Below, piece by piece: positions 1 through 8,691 of a DNA stretch of 64,000 nucleotides. How positions within the stretch are numbered: the stretch's first letter is position 1; every line of letters begins with the position of its first letter. The notes below the pieces were generated by a model that did not search any database, had not been told where the DNA came from, and saw only the letters and a list, made by a program, of their open reading frames with translations. The DNA is from Nostoc sp. KVJ3 (lineage in GTDB: Bacteria; Cyanobacteriota; Cyanobacteriia; Cyanobacteriales; Nostocaceae): positions 372,001-436,000 of the forward strand of contig NZ_WWFG01000002.1 of the NCBI RefSeq assembly GCF_026127265.1. Direction: 5' to 3'. Made by a program: the position numbers and the translations under genes.

Positions 1-1
1 T

Positions 2-550
2 GAAGAGGGCAGCATTTTTTATGATGGCCAGGACTTATCAGGATTAGATGTGAGTGCTGTCCGCCGACAGTTAGGGGTAGTTTTGCAGAATGGCAAAATT
101 ATGTCCAATTCGATTTTTGAGAATCTGGCGGGTGGTGCTAGGATTACCTTGGATGAAGCTTGGGAAGCATCTCGGATGGCTGGGTTTGCAGATGACATAG
201 ATGCGATGCCGATGGGAATGCATACCGTCATCAGTGAGGGAGGTGGTAATCTCTCTGGAGGACAGCGACAACGACTTTTGATTGCTAAAGCCTTAGTATT
301 AAAACCTCGGATTTTGCTGTTTGACGAGGCAACCAGTGCCTTAGATAATCGAACCCAAGCAATTGTTAGTGAAAGTTTAGATAAATTGCAAGTCACTCGG
401 ATTGTCATTGCCCATAGACTAAGTACAATTCGCAATGCTCATCGGATCTATGTACTGCAAGCAGGTAAAGTTATACAGCAAGGAAGTTTTGACGAGCTAG
501 CTTTTAGAGAAGGGCTATTTGCTCAATTGATGCAACGACAGATGGCTTAA
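2..550 (+). CDS. ABC exporter, C-terminal ATPase part (NHLP-type peptide/bacteriocin export), 5'-truncated
   Basis: Only the last 182 codons are inside the window and the reading frame is open from base 2. The visible part is the second half of an ABC ATPase domain: Q-loop region (VLQNGK), ABC signature LSGGQ, Walker B (ILLFDEATSALD) and the switch histidine in IAHRLS. ATPases with a fused membrane domain and this C-terminal style (NAHRIYVLQAGKVIQQG) match peptide or bacteriocin exporters of the NHLP/NHLM class. The substrate cannot be read from this fragment and the transmembrane part lies upstream of the window. The assignment to an ABC exporter is firm; the NHLP subtype is from resemblance only. 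Confidence 0.75.
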   Translation, partial: EEGSIFYDGQDLSGLDVSAVRRQLGVVLQNGKIMSNSIFENLAGGARITLDEAWEASRMAGFADDIDAMPMGMHTVISEGGGNLSGGQRQRLLIAKALVLKPRILLFDEATSALDNRTQAIVSESLDKLQVTRIVIAHRLSTIRNAHRIYVLQAGKVIQQGSFDELAFREGLFAQLMQRQMA

Positions 551-643
551 CTCATATCTTGCACCTGGAAATTTGAATGTCAATTCCTTGACTAAGTGCC
601 AGTTGGCATCACCGTGCCAAAACGGGAAAATTGTACGCTTTGG

Positions 644-861
644 CTAAGAGGATGAATGAACAAGTCCTCTTGTTGGTAGCAAAACATTCTAGATCCCCCT
701 AAATCCCCCGATAAATTGGGGGACTTTGACTCCGGTTCCCCCCTTTTTTAAGGGGGGTTAGCGCGGTCTTGGGGTCTCCCCAAGTGGAGCGACTGGCGTG
801 GGTTAGGGGGGATCAAAGTGACTTTAGTCACAGCAAAATACTTGTTCATTCAACCTCTAAG
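644..861. mobile_element. MITE-like element with 22-bp terminal inverted repeats
   Basis: A 22-base sequence at 644-665 (starting CTAAGAGGATGAATGAAC) recurs inverted at 840-861 with two mismatches. Between them lie nested inverted G/C tracts (GATCCCCCTAAATC at about 692 and its inverse GGGGGGATC near 810). There is no coding capacity. The structure is that of a non-autonomous miniature element. The mobilising transposase is unknown. Confidence 0.6.
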
Positions 862-1325
862 AGTGCGATTCGTTAGCTCTAAAAAAGAATCAAAGTAAGT
901 TACATAAAAATGTAGAAGAAATATTCAAAATGGCTATAGCTAAAGGGGTGCGATCGCAGATCCCATACCAAGGTAAACTCAGAGTCAAGTGAAAAGTGGC
1001 TGTGAAAAAGCGTTGGTCAAGTTTTACCAGTATTGGGAAACTTACCAGGAACTTGGCATCATTGCTTGGTAGCATTCAGTAGCGATCGCCTACCCTTGAT
1101 TGCTAGTATCCCAGGATTCGAGAGCGTTCATTTATTCTCAGGGTTTACCAATCCTTTGGTAATCATACCACCTTTGGCAAAGCGCTTTGCTAATTTTGCA
1201 TCTGGCAAAGAAGATGAAATTATTATCCAGCTATCTCTTCATCACTGACAATAATTTCACAATTTTAAGCTTAACAAAGATTAATATTGTAAAGTTATTT
1301 TTTTGTTACAAAAATCATATATTTT
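862..1325. other. Non-coding stretch upstream of urtA
   Basis: No convincing gene is present. Short open frames here lack ribosome-binding sites and resemble no known protein. The sequence contains HIP1 sites (for example near 950 and 1082) and becomes AT-rich toward urtA, as expected of a regulatory leader. Confidence 0.6.
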
Positions 1326-1368
1326 GTATCAAGGGTAACTTTTTACTAGTAAACTATCGCACTATCAT
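1326..1368 (+). promoter_or_regulatory. Candidate NtcA-activated promoter of the urt genes
   Basis: GTA-N8-AAC at 1326-1339 differs by one base from the NtcA consensus GTA-N8-TAC. A TA-N3-T minus-10 box (TATCAT, 1363-1368) lies 23 bases after it, which is the spacing of class II NtcA promoters. Urea transporter genes of cyanobacteria are known nitrogen-control targets. The site is 75 bases upstream of the urtA start. Binding itself is inferred. Confidence 0.5.
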
Positions 1369-1443
1369 CACACTTTAAAGTTTGATATTGTCAGCTTTTT
1401 ATTAAGTTGCTTAATTCATCAAGAGTAAAATTCAATACAAGAT

Positions 1444-2760
1444 ATGAGAAGACAATTTAAGAGACGCAAGTTTTTAATCTACGGTTCTCTAACTTTTGGA
1501 AGCAGCTTTTTTATCAAGGCTTGTGCGAATAATTCTCCAACTACTACAGAGAGTACAGTCGCACCTCCTGCTGCAACTCCTGCTGCGGCTAGTGCTGGTA
1601 ACACCATCAAAGTAGGTATTTTGCACTCTCTGAGTGGCACAATGGCTATTAGTGAAAAAAGCGTTGTCGATGCTGAAAAATTAGCAATCAAGGAAATTAA
1701 CGCTGCTGGTGGTGTCTTAGGTAAACAAATTGAAGCAATTACCGAAGATGGTGCTTCTAACTGGGATACTTTTAGGGAAAAGGCAACTAAGCTAATCGAT
1801 CAAGATCAAGTTGCCGTAGTTTTTGGTTGTTGGACTTCTGCTAGCCGCAAGAATGTTAAGCCTGTATTCGAGAGCAAAAATCACCTGCTCTGGTATCCTG
1901 TACAGTATGAAGGACAAGAGTGTTCTAAAAATATTTTCTACACTGGTGCTGCACCAAATCAACAAATTGAACCGTCTGTTGATTGGTTGTTGAAAAACAA
2001 GGGTAAAGAATTCTTTTTAGTGGGTTCTGACTACGTTTTTCCCCGCACTGCTAACACAATTATTAAAGCCCAATTAGAAGCTTTAGGCGGGAAAACAGTT
2101 GGTGAGGATTATTTACCTCTTGGCAACACAGAAGTTACACCTATCATTACGAAAATAAAACAAAATTTGCCTAATGGTGGCGTGATTTACAACACCCTAA
2201 ATGGTGATAGTAATGTCGCTTTCTTCAAACAATTAAAAGGGGCTGGATTGACACCAGAAAAATATCCCTCTATGTCTGTAAGTATTGCCGAAGAAGAAGT
2301 CAAAGCCATCGGTGTAGAGTATCTCAAAGGTCACTATGCTGCTTGGAACTATTTCCAAACAGTAGACACACCTGCTAATAAGAAATTTGTTGCAGCTTTC
2401 AAGAAAGAGTATGGTGAAAATCGGGTAACAAATGACCCAATGGAAGCAGCGTATATTGCAGTTTATTTGTGGAAGCAAGCAGTAGAAAAAGCTGGGACTA
2501 CAGACATAGCGAAAGTAACTGCTGCGGCTTATGGTCAAACTCTAGATGCACCTGAAGGTAAAGTGACAATGGGTGCTAATCATCACATATCCAAAATTGT
2601 GCGGATTGGTCAAGTTAGGCAAGATGGTTTGTTTGATATTGTTTATGCTACTCCGACAGCAGTTGAACCAGTTCCTTGGAATCAATTTGTAAAAGAGACT
2701 AAGGGATTTGCTTGTGATTGGTCTGATCCTGCTAAAGGTGGTAAATACAAGAAAGTTTAA
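1444..2760 (+). CDS. urtA: Urea ABC transporter, substrate-binding protein UrtA
   Basis: A 438-residue periplasmic-binding protein of the branched-chain amino acid/amide family that captures urea for high-affinity uptake. The N terminus carries a twin-arginine motif (residues 7-8 in KRRKFL), a hydrophobic stretch, and a cysteine at 27 after an IKA lipobox-like sequence, so it is probably a lipoprotein. An Ala/Pro/Thr linker (about 30-52) precedes the binding domain, which begins IKVGILHSLSGTMAISE, typical of UrtA/AmiC-like proteins. Length fits the family. It is the first gene of urtABCD, followed after 120 bp by urtB. An NtcA-like promoter precedes it. No clear Shine-Dalgarno sequence is seen before the ATG. 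Confidence 0.93.
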   Translation: MRRQFKRRKFLIYGSLTFGSSFFIKACANNSPTTTESTVAPPAATPAAASAGNTIKVGILHSLSGTMAISEKSVVDAEKLAIKEINAAGGVLGKQIEAITEDGASNWDTFREKATKLIDQDQVAVVFGCWTSASRKNVKPVFESKNHLLWYPVQYEGQECSKNIFYTGAAPNQQIEPSVDWLLKNKGKEFFLVGSDYVFPRTANTIIKAQLEALGGKTVGEDYLPLGNTEVTPIITKIKQNLPNGGVIYNTLNGDSNVAFFKQLKGAGLTPEKYPSMSVSIAEEEVKAIGVEYLKGHYAAWNYFQTVDTPANKKFVAAFKKEYGENRVTNDPMEAAYIAVYLWKQAVEKAGTTDIAKVTAAAYGQTLDAPEGKVTMGANHHISKIVRIGQVRQDGLFDIVYATPTAVEPVPWNQFVKETKGFACDWSDPAKGGKYKKV

Positions 2761-2880
2761 ATAATTTGTCAATCGTAATTAATTACCGATTACGAACTCT
2801 CAGAAATAGTAGGGTGTGTTATGGCTTTCGCCTAACGCACCATAAGATTATTCTAAATAGCGCTGAGAACTAGGGGAAAA

Positions 2881-4041
2881 GTGTTAACAGGATTTTTAGA
2901 AGCTATATTTAATGGCATTAGTATTGGCGCTGTATTATTAATTGCGGCGTTGGGACTAGCCATTATATTTGGATTGATGGGTGTCATCAATATGGCACAT
3001 GGTGAGTTGATGATGTTTGGGGCTTATACAACATTTGTTGTGCAAAATGTCTGTAAGCAATTGGGCGGAGTATGGTTTGAAGTCTATATATTTTTGGCTT
3101 TGATTATTGCTTTTATATTCACGGCTGCTGTGGGATTAATTCTAGAGAAAGGCGTGATTCGCTATCTCTATGGACGACCATTAGAAACTCTCTTGGCAAC
3201 TTGGGGAGTAAGTTTAATTTTTCAGCAGTTGGTTCGCAGCGTCAATTGGGTCTTGGTAATTGGCATATCTATATTTTCTCTATTGTTTTTTGGAGGTTTA
3301 GGGATTTTGAATTCCCGCACAGATTTGGGAAGGGTTCGTAACTGGATTGTGACGGTGATATTTTTATTATCGCTGGGGGTGACAATCACAACGGTAAATT
3401 TATTGAGTCAAAATTATCAGCTAGCAGTAACTCAACCTTGGTTTGGCGCTCAAAATGTGGATGTAACAGCACCTACTTGGTTACAAGCGGGGATATCTTT
3501 AGGTGGTGTGCAATTGCCTTTTGCTAGGTTATTTATTATCGCTTTAACAATAATCTGTGTGGCAGGAATTTATTTATTTTTACAACGTTCTAGCTGGGGT
3601 TTAAGAATTCGGGCTGTAACTCAAAACCGAAGCATGAGTGCTTGTTTGGGTATTCCAACTCAAAAGGTTGATGCGATTACTTTTGCACTGGGTTCTGGTT
3701 TAGCTGGTGTGGCTGGATGTGCGATTAGTTTACTCGGTTCGGTGGGGCCGAATACGGGACAAAACTATATTATTGATACTTTTATGGTTGTCGTTGTTGG
3801 GGGGGTGGGCAATTTAACTGGGACTGTTGTGGCTGCGTTGGGTATTGGTACGGCTAATTTTTTAATTGGTTCTGGGACTTTGGCTTTGTTGTTTACTCCT
3901 GTGAAGCCTTTGGCAGATTTGTTTACTTTTTTTGCGACGACGAGTATGGCGAAGGTGATGGTATTTGCACTGATTATTGTGTTTTTGCAGTGGAAGCCTG
4001 GGGGGATTTTTCCGCAGAAGGGACGTACTGTTGATGTTTAA
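2881..4041 (+). CDS. urtB: Urea ABC transporter, permease UrtB
   Basis: A 386-residue inner-membrane permease of the LivH/UrtB type with a GTG start. It shows about nine hydrophobic segments and the family sequence GLMGVINMAHGELMMFGAYT near residues 36-55. The central region contains the permease signature RAVTQNRSMSACLGI, which contacts the ATPases. The reading frame overlaps the urtC start by eight bases, so the two are likely translationally coupled. The gap before it contains a repeat with GGGTGTGTTATGGC, a sequence common between Nostoc genes. Confidence 0.92.
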   Translation: MLTGFLEAIFNGISIGAVLLIAALGLAIIFGLMGVINMAHGELMMFGAYTTFVVQNVCKQLGGVWFEVYIFLALIIAFIFTAAVGLILEKGVIRYLYGRPLETLLATWGVSLIFQQLVRSVNWVLVIGISIFSLLFFGGLGILNSRTDLGRVRNWIVTVIFLLSLGVTITTVNLLSQNYQLAVTQPWFGAQNVDVTAPTWLQAGISLGGVQLPFARLFIIALTIICVAGIYLFLQRSSWGLRIRAVTQNRSMSACLGIPTQKVDAITFALGSGLAGVAGCAISLLGSVGPNTGQNYIIDTFMVVVVGGVGNLTGTVVAALGIGTANFLIGSGTLALLFTPVKPLADLFTFFATTSMAKVMVFALIIVFLQWKPGGIFPQKGRTVDV

Positions 4042-5191
4042 ACGAACCGCAGAGACGCAGAGGGCGCAGAGAATGAGGAGGAGGGGAGGAGGGTTGTTAA
4101 TTGAGGTGGGGATGGTGGTTGCGATCGCACTTTTCCTTATAATTGTTATGCCACTGTTGCTTACGGAGTTTCGCCTGAATTTGTTGGGGCGATTTTTGTC
4201 GCTGGCGATCGTGGCTTTGGGTATTGATTTGATTTGGGGTTATACTGGTTTATTAAGTTTGGGACATGGTATTTTCTTTGGTTTGGGTGGATATGCGATC
4301 GCAATGTACCTAAAACTGCAAGTCCCGACTGGTGAATTGCCTGATTTTATGTTGCTCTATGGGGTTACGGAACTTCCCGCTTTTTGGCAACCTTTTTATT
4401 CGTTTCCTTTGACAATAGCTGCTGTGGTACTAATTCCTGGGTTATTGGCGGGATTGTTGGGATATTTGGTTTTCCGAAATCGCCTTAAGGGTGTTTATTT
4501 TTCTATCTTGACTCAAGCGGGAACTATTGTATTTTTTAATTTCTTTAACGGTCAACAACAATTTTTCAACGGCACAAACGGACTGATAGATTTTACAACT
4601 TTGTTTGGGGCAACGGTCAGCGATGCCAAAACGCAGTTTGTTTTCTATACCCTAACGGTAGTGTTTCTCGCAGCCACCTACGGCATTTGTCGCTGGTTGA
4701 CAACTGGACGCTTTGGCAGATTGTTGATAGCGATTCGTGATGATGAAAGTCGGGTACGATTTTCTGGCTATGACCCTACAGATTTTAAGGTGTTGGTGTT
4801 TGCAGTTTCAGGTGCGATCGCAGGGATAGCAGGAGCATTCTACACTATTCAAAGTGGTTCAGTATCACCCAGAGCAATGGATATTGCTTTTTCCATTGAA
4901 ATGGTGATTTGGGTAGCTGTAGGGGGACGCGCTACTTTAATTGGCGCAATTGTCGGAACTTTGTTAGTAAATTATGCCCGCACTTTTTTAAGCGAACAAT
5001 TTGCTGAAATCTGGCTATTTTTCCAAGGCGCACTATTTTTGATAGTCGTCACAGTGCTTCCTGACGGCATCGTGGGATGGTTCCGTAGTCAGAATATTTC
5101 TCTTTTCAACCGCCGTCAAGAAATTTCTACATATCCCACCTTGGAAGAAGACCCCGAAGTGCAACATGAACGCGAAAATATTGGAAACTGA
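4034..5191 (+). CDS. urtC: Urea ABC transporter, permease UrtC
   Basis: A 385-residue LivM/UrtC-type permease partnering UrtB. The ATG at 4034 overlaps the urtB stop; an upstream start at 3977 would lie deep inside urtB and is less likely. The body has the expected LSLGHGIFFGLGGYAIAMYL segment and the loop IRDDESRVRFSGYDP. The first 18 residues (FKRTAETQRAQRMRRR) are odd: they are encoded by the CGCAGAGACGCAGAGG dispersed Nostoc repeat, which also occurs between genes at about 21070. The repeat has supplied a charged N-terminal tail ahead of the first membrane helix. The 3' end overlaps urtD by 26 bases. Confidence 0.92.
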   Translation: MFKRTAETQRAQRMRRRGGGLLIEVGMVVAIALFLIIVMPLLLTEFRLNLLGRFLSLAIVALGIDLIWGYTGLLSLGHGIFFGLGGYAIAMYLKLQVPTGELPDFMLLYGVTELPAFWQPFYSFPLTIAAVVLIPGLLAGLLGYLVFRNRLKGVYFSILTQAGTIVFFNFFNGQQQFFNGTNGLIDFTTLFGATVSDAKTQFVFYTLTVVFLAATYGICRWLTTGRFGRLLIAIRDDESRVRFSGYDPTDFKVLVFAVSGAIAGIAGAFYTIQSGSVSPRAMDIAFSIEMVIWVAVGGRATLIGAIVGTLLVNYARTFLSEQFAEIWLFFQGALFLIVVTVLPDGIVGWFRSQNISLFNRRQEISTYPTLEEDPEVQHERENIGN

Positions 5192-5912
5192 AAACGTAAC
5201 TGTGAGTTTTGACGGTTTTAAGGCTTTAAATCAGCTTAATTTTAGTATGGATGTGGGTGAATTACGAGTAGTAATTGGCCCCAATGGTGCGGGAAAGACA
5301 ACATTCCTAGATGTAATTACGGGGAAAGTTCAGCCAACCGTTGGGCGAGTTTTATTCAAAGGAAGAAATCTGCGTTCTTTACCTGAATATAAAATTGCCC
5401 GATTGGGAATTGGGCGTAAGTTTCAAACACCCCGAATTTACTTAAATTTAACACCCCGCGAAAATCTGGAAATTACCAGTAATAAAAAGAAAAATGTCTT
5501 TTCTACTTTGTTTGAACGTTCTAATGCTGTTGAAAAGAATAATATTAAAGGATTGTTGGAAACTATCGGTTTAACGCCAAAAGCTGATATAAAAGCCGCT
5601 TTACTTTCTCACGGAGAAAAGCAACGTTTAGAAATTGGGATGTTAGTAGCACAGTCTCCAGATTTGTTACTCGTTGATGAACCAGTTGCAGGTTTAACAG
5701 ATGAAGAAACCTATAACATTGGCGAACTACTTTTAGCACTAGCGCAGAGTCATTCAATTTTAGTAATTGAACACGATATGGAGTTTGTGCGTCAAATTGC
5801 CCGAAAAGTAACAGTGTTACATGAAGGTTCCGTGCTGTGTGAAGGGAATTTTGAGGAAGTGCAAAATGACTCTCGTGTGATTGAGGTTTATTTGGGAAAA
5901 CAAGAAGAATAA
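5166..5912 (+). CDS. urtD: Urea ABC transporter, ATPase UrtD
   Basis: A 248-residue LivG/UrtD-type ATPase. Walker A is GPNGAGKTT (38-46), the signature LSHGEKQ (147-153), Walker B LLLVDEP (167-173) and the H-loop histidine 203. It energises urea import with UrtBC. A second ATPase, UrtE, normally follows at once in urtABCDE operons, but no ABC gene follows here; the next 300 bases hold a transposase relic. UrtE must be elsewhere or UrtD works with another ATPase. Confidence 0.92.
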   Translation: MNAKILETENVTVSFDGFKALNQLNFSMDVGELRVVIGPNGAGKTTFLDVITGKVQPTVGRVLFKGRNLRSLPEYKIARLGIGRKFQTPRIYLNLTPRENLEITSNKKKNVFSTLFERSNAVEKNNIKGLLETIGLTPKADIKAALLSHGEKQRLEIGMLVAQSPDLLLVDEPVAGLTDEETYNIGELLLALAQSHSILVIEHDMEFVRQIARKVTVLHEGSVLCEGNFEEVQNDSRVIEVYLGKQEE

Positions 5913-5952
5913 ACTGGGGACTGGGGATTAGGGACTGGGCATCAGTGAGAGG

Positions 5953-6114
5953 TTAAGATAATGGCACAATTGTCAAGAAGGTGCAGGAAAAGGCGATAAA
6001 TCTAGCTTTTAAACGAGTAATAAAATGGACTTCTTGGTTAATAAGCTGTTGCAAGAATTGGAAGTGATAAAAACCTCTGTCAAGTAAAATCAGAGTTTTA
6101 GCACTGAAGACTTC
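5953..6114 (-). pseudogene. Relic of an IS4-type transposase
   Basis: The minus strand reads for 54 codons through KTLILLDRGFYHFQFLQQL and continues INQEVHFITRLKARF. This matches the conserved block around the second catalytic aspartate (LLDRGFY) of IS4-family DDE transposases in cyanobacteria. In-frame stops close it at both ends, and no N- or C-terminal domain or terminal repeats remain. It lies immediately downstream of urtD, where urtE is expected. Confidence 0.7.
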
Positions 6115-6171
6115 GCATCAGGTGCGATGGTTGAGGGCGTGCGGTTTACAAATCCTTTGATAGATTGAAAA

Positions 6172-6204
6172 AGATCCCCAACTTCTCTAAGAAGTCGAGG
6201 ATCT
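6172..6204. repeat. AGATCCCC hairpin, dispersed palindrome, possible terminator
   Basis: AGATCCCCAACTTCT at 6172 pairs imperfectly with AGAAGTCGAGGATCT ending at 6204 across a short loop. Close relatives occur at 33646-33678 and, decayed, near 14230, so this is a dispersed Nostoc hairpin. Here it lies between the transposase relic and the end of the EF-G-like gene and could terminate transcription. Confidence 0.5.
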
Positions 6205-6248
6205 GAAGTTTTCGAGCGATGCCTACGGCGGCAAAGCCTACGCAATCT

Positions 6249-8288
6249 TTACTTGCCGTTACCGTTACCATTACTGTGGATGACACGTTCAGCAAGCTTT
6301 TCCGGCACTTCCTGTAAATGGTCATACTCCCAGTGGAAAGAACCAACGCCGAGAGTGAGCGATCGCAATTCTACAATAAAATTCTGCATCTCTGCTTGTG
6401 GCAAGTATGCAGAAACATTATCCCAGCCTTGCCAATCGTTTCTCCCCTCATAGCCTAAAATTTGCCCCCGTCTACCACTCAACAGTTGCAGCACTTTCGA
6501 GGTAAATTCGCTAGGTGTAGTCACTTCTACCCGCAGAATTGGTTCTAATAGGGTAGGTTCCGCTTGGGGTATCCCCGTTTGCATTGCTAATCGGGCAGCT
6601 TGCTTAAAGGCTTGTTCGGAACTATCAACGTTATGATACGAACCATTAGTCAGAGTTACCGCCAAATCCACTATTGGAAAGCCCAAAGGCCCATGTGTTA
6701 TAAATTCCCGCACGCCCATTTCCACGCCAGGAATATACTGTTTAGGAACCACACCGCCGACAATGGTTTCATTAAAATTAAAACCTGTACCGCGTGGCAG
6801 AGGTTTGATATCGAGAAAAACATCACCAAACTGTCCGTGACCACCGCTTTGATGCTTGTAGCGCCCATGAACTGAAGCCACTGTTTTGCTGATGGTTTCT
6901 TTGTAAGGCACTTGCGGTAAGTGGGTTGTCATCGGTAAGTTATATTTGCGGCGCAGTCTGTCTAGGGTAACTTGTAAATGAATCTCACCTTGACCCCAAA
7001 GAATAACTTCGTGAGTATCGCCATGTTGTTCCCAAGCAAGTGAGGAGTCTTCTTCTAACAACTTGGTAATGGCACTGCTGAGTTTAACTTCATCGTTGCG
7101 CTTTTCTGGTGTAATGGCGAGGGCATATACGGGTTCCAACTGTGCAGCTTTGGGTAATTCCATCGCCGATTGCTGTTCTGTGGAGATTGTATCGCCTGTC
7201 TTAATTCCTTCTAAACGGCTCAATGCGACAATTTCACCGGCGTTAGCTTGGTTAACAAACTGCTGTTGTTGTCCCATGAGGCGGTAAATTCCACCAGTAC
7301 GAATCCCATTGAGGACAATACCATCAGTCAATTTGCCTCGCCAAACACGCACCAGAGAGAGTTTGCCACCTTGGGGAGTGTAGTAAGTTTTTAATACCTG
7401 CGCTAGAGGTGTATCACCTTTTAAGTTTTTTAAACGACGTTCTGCTGTAGTTTCTGGTTCTGGGGCTTCCCGTAATAAGGCTTCTAATAGAGGTCTGACA
7501 CCATAATCTTGTTCTGCTACACCAAAGAAAACGGGTACTACTAAATCTGCCCCTAATTCCATTTTTAAATCTTTGAGAATTTCCTCTTGGGGTGGTTCGA
7601 TATCTTCTAAAAGTTCTTCGAGTAAATGATCGTCAAAATTTGCTAAGGCTTCGAGCATTTCTGCCCGTGCTGTATGTTCTTCTTCTTTTAAACTTTCGGG
7701 GAAGGGGATGGGGTCAGCAGGTGCGCCGGGATGATATTTATATGCCTGTTCGCTCACCATATCAATAAAGCCGATGAGTTGTTCCCCGTTCATGATGGGA
7801 TATTGATGCGCTACCAGGGGACGGCTAGATACTGCTTTCAGGGCGTGTAAGGTTTCTAAAACGTGAATATTTGCCCGATCCATTTTGTTGACGAAGACGA
7901 GGTGGGGAATTTCCCAATCGTCCAGGAATTTAAATAGAGGGGCAAGGGTGAGGACTCGTTCGCGGATGGGTTCGCAAACTACAATTGCTGCATCCACTCC
8001 AATTAAAGCATTGTACGTTTCTTGGGCAAATTCTACGCTTCCTGGACAGTCAATAAAAGTGAAGCAAATGCCGTTATACTCAGTGCTAGCGGCGCTGACT
8101 TCTACACTCATCTGGCGATCGCGCGATTCGCCAGCACTATCTCCTACTGTATTGCTGTCTTTAACACTGCCTTTACGAGAAATTGCCCCTGTGACAAATA
8201 ACAAGCTTTCTAGTAAAGTGGTTTTTCCACTCAAATAAGGCCCAACAATTGCAATATTCCGCGAACCCGATTTTACTTTTTCGTTCAT
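6249..8288 (-). CDS. EF-G-like translation factor GTPase
   Basis: A 679-residue paralogue of elongation factor G. G1 is GPYLSGKTT (16-24), where canonical EF-G has GHVDAGKTT; G3 is DCPG (80-83) and G4 is NKMD (134-137). Domains II to V follow, with a domain IV sequence containing HKQSGGHGQFGDV and a C-terminal domain V. It ends in a short GNGNGK tail. The divergent P-loop and length place it with the second EF-G-like family of bacteria rather than the housekeeping FusA, which usually sits in the str operon. Its precise role (translocation, recycling or stress) cannot be read from sequence. Confidence 0.85.
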   Translation of the reverse strand: MNEKVKSGSRNIAIVGPYLSGKTTLLESLLFVTGAISRKGSVKDSNTVGDSAGESRDRQMSVEVSAASTEYNGICFTFIDCPGSVEFAQETYNALIGVDAAIVVCEPIRERVLTLAPLFKFLDDWEIPHLVFVNKMDRANIHVLETLHALKAVSSRPLVAHQYPIMNGEQLIGFIDMVSEQAYKYHPGAPADPIPFPESLKEEEHTARAEMLEALANFDDHLLEELLEDIEPPQEEILKDLKMELGADLVVPVFFGVAEQDYGVRPLLEALLREAPEPETTAERRLKNLKGDTPLAQVLKTYYTPQGGKLSLVRVWRGKLTDGIVLNGIRTGGIYRLMGQQQQFVNQANAGEIVALSRLEGIKTGDTISTEQQSAMELPKAAQLEPVYALAITPEKRNDEVKLSSAITKLLEEDSSLAWEQHGDTHEVILWGQGEIHLQVTLDRLRRKYNLPMTTHLPQVPYKETISKTVASVHGRYKHQSGGHGQFGDVFLDIKPLPRGTGFNFNETIVGGVVPKQYIPGVEMGVREFITHGPLGFPIVDLAVTLTNGSYHNVDSSEQAFKQAARLAMQTGIPQAEPTLLEPILRVEVTTPSEFTSKVLQLLSGRRGQILGYEGRNDWQGWDNVSAYLPQAEMQNFIVELRSLTLGVGSFHWEYDHLQEVPEKLAERVIHSNGNGNGK

Positions 8289-8691
8289 AAAACCCCCTTG
8301 CGGTAAGTCTTTTATAACCGCATGATTCCGTATATATCAAGGAATGAAGAAGAATCCAGAATGGGCTAAACCATAGCTATCCGCTAACAGGATTCATAAA
8401 TCTTGACAGTAGCGAGTCCGCAAACGTCTTAAACCCATTTAGTTATCCGCCAGTCGTCCAAAATTCATTCGGAATTCTTACTCCTGGCTCCTGAATTCTA
8501 TTTAATAAAAAATCGTTCTCTGGAGTCAAAATTATCCCTGCTTTAATTTGTTATTATCCTTCTTTTAATCTAAAGTTAAAAAAATGTAGCTTGTCGTAAG
8601 ATTTATCTTAATAAAAGTTAACGCTAGTAAAGTTTAATAGCGAATCTAAAATTTTTGTAAATAACTTTTTATGAAGTAAATTTAACTGAAA

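Noticed and set aside
1033..1378. Short open frames upstream of urtA
   Set aside because: They overlap the probable promoter, change frame, and match no family.
3977..4033. Earlier start for UrtC
   Set aside because: It lies inside urtB and adds residues unlike any UrtC; ATG at 4034 fits the usual overlap.
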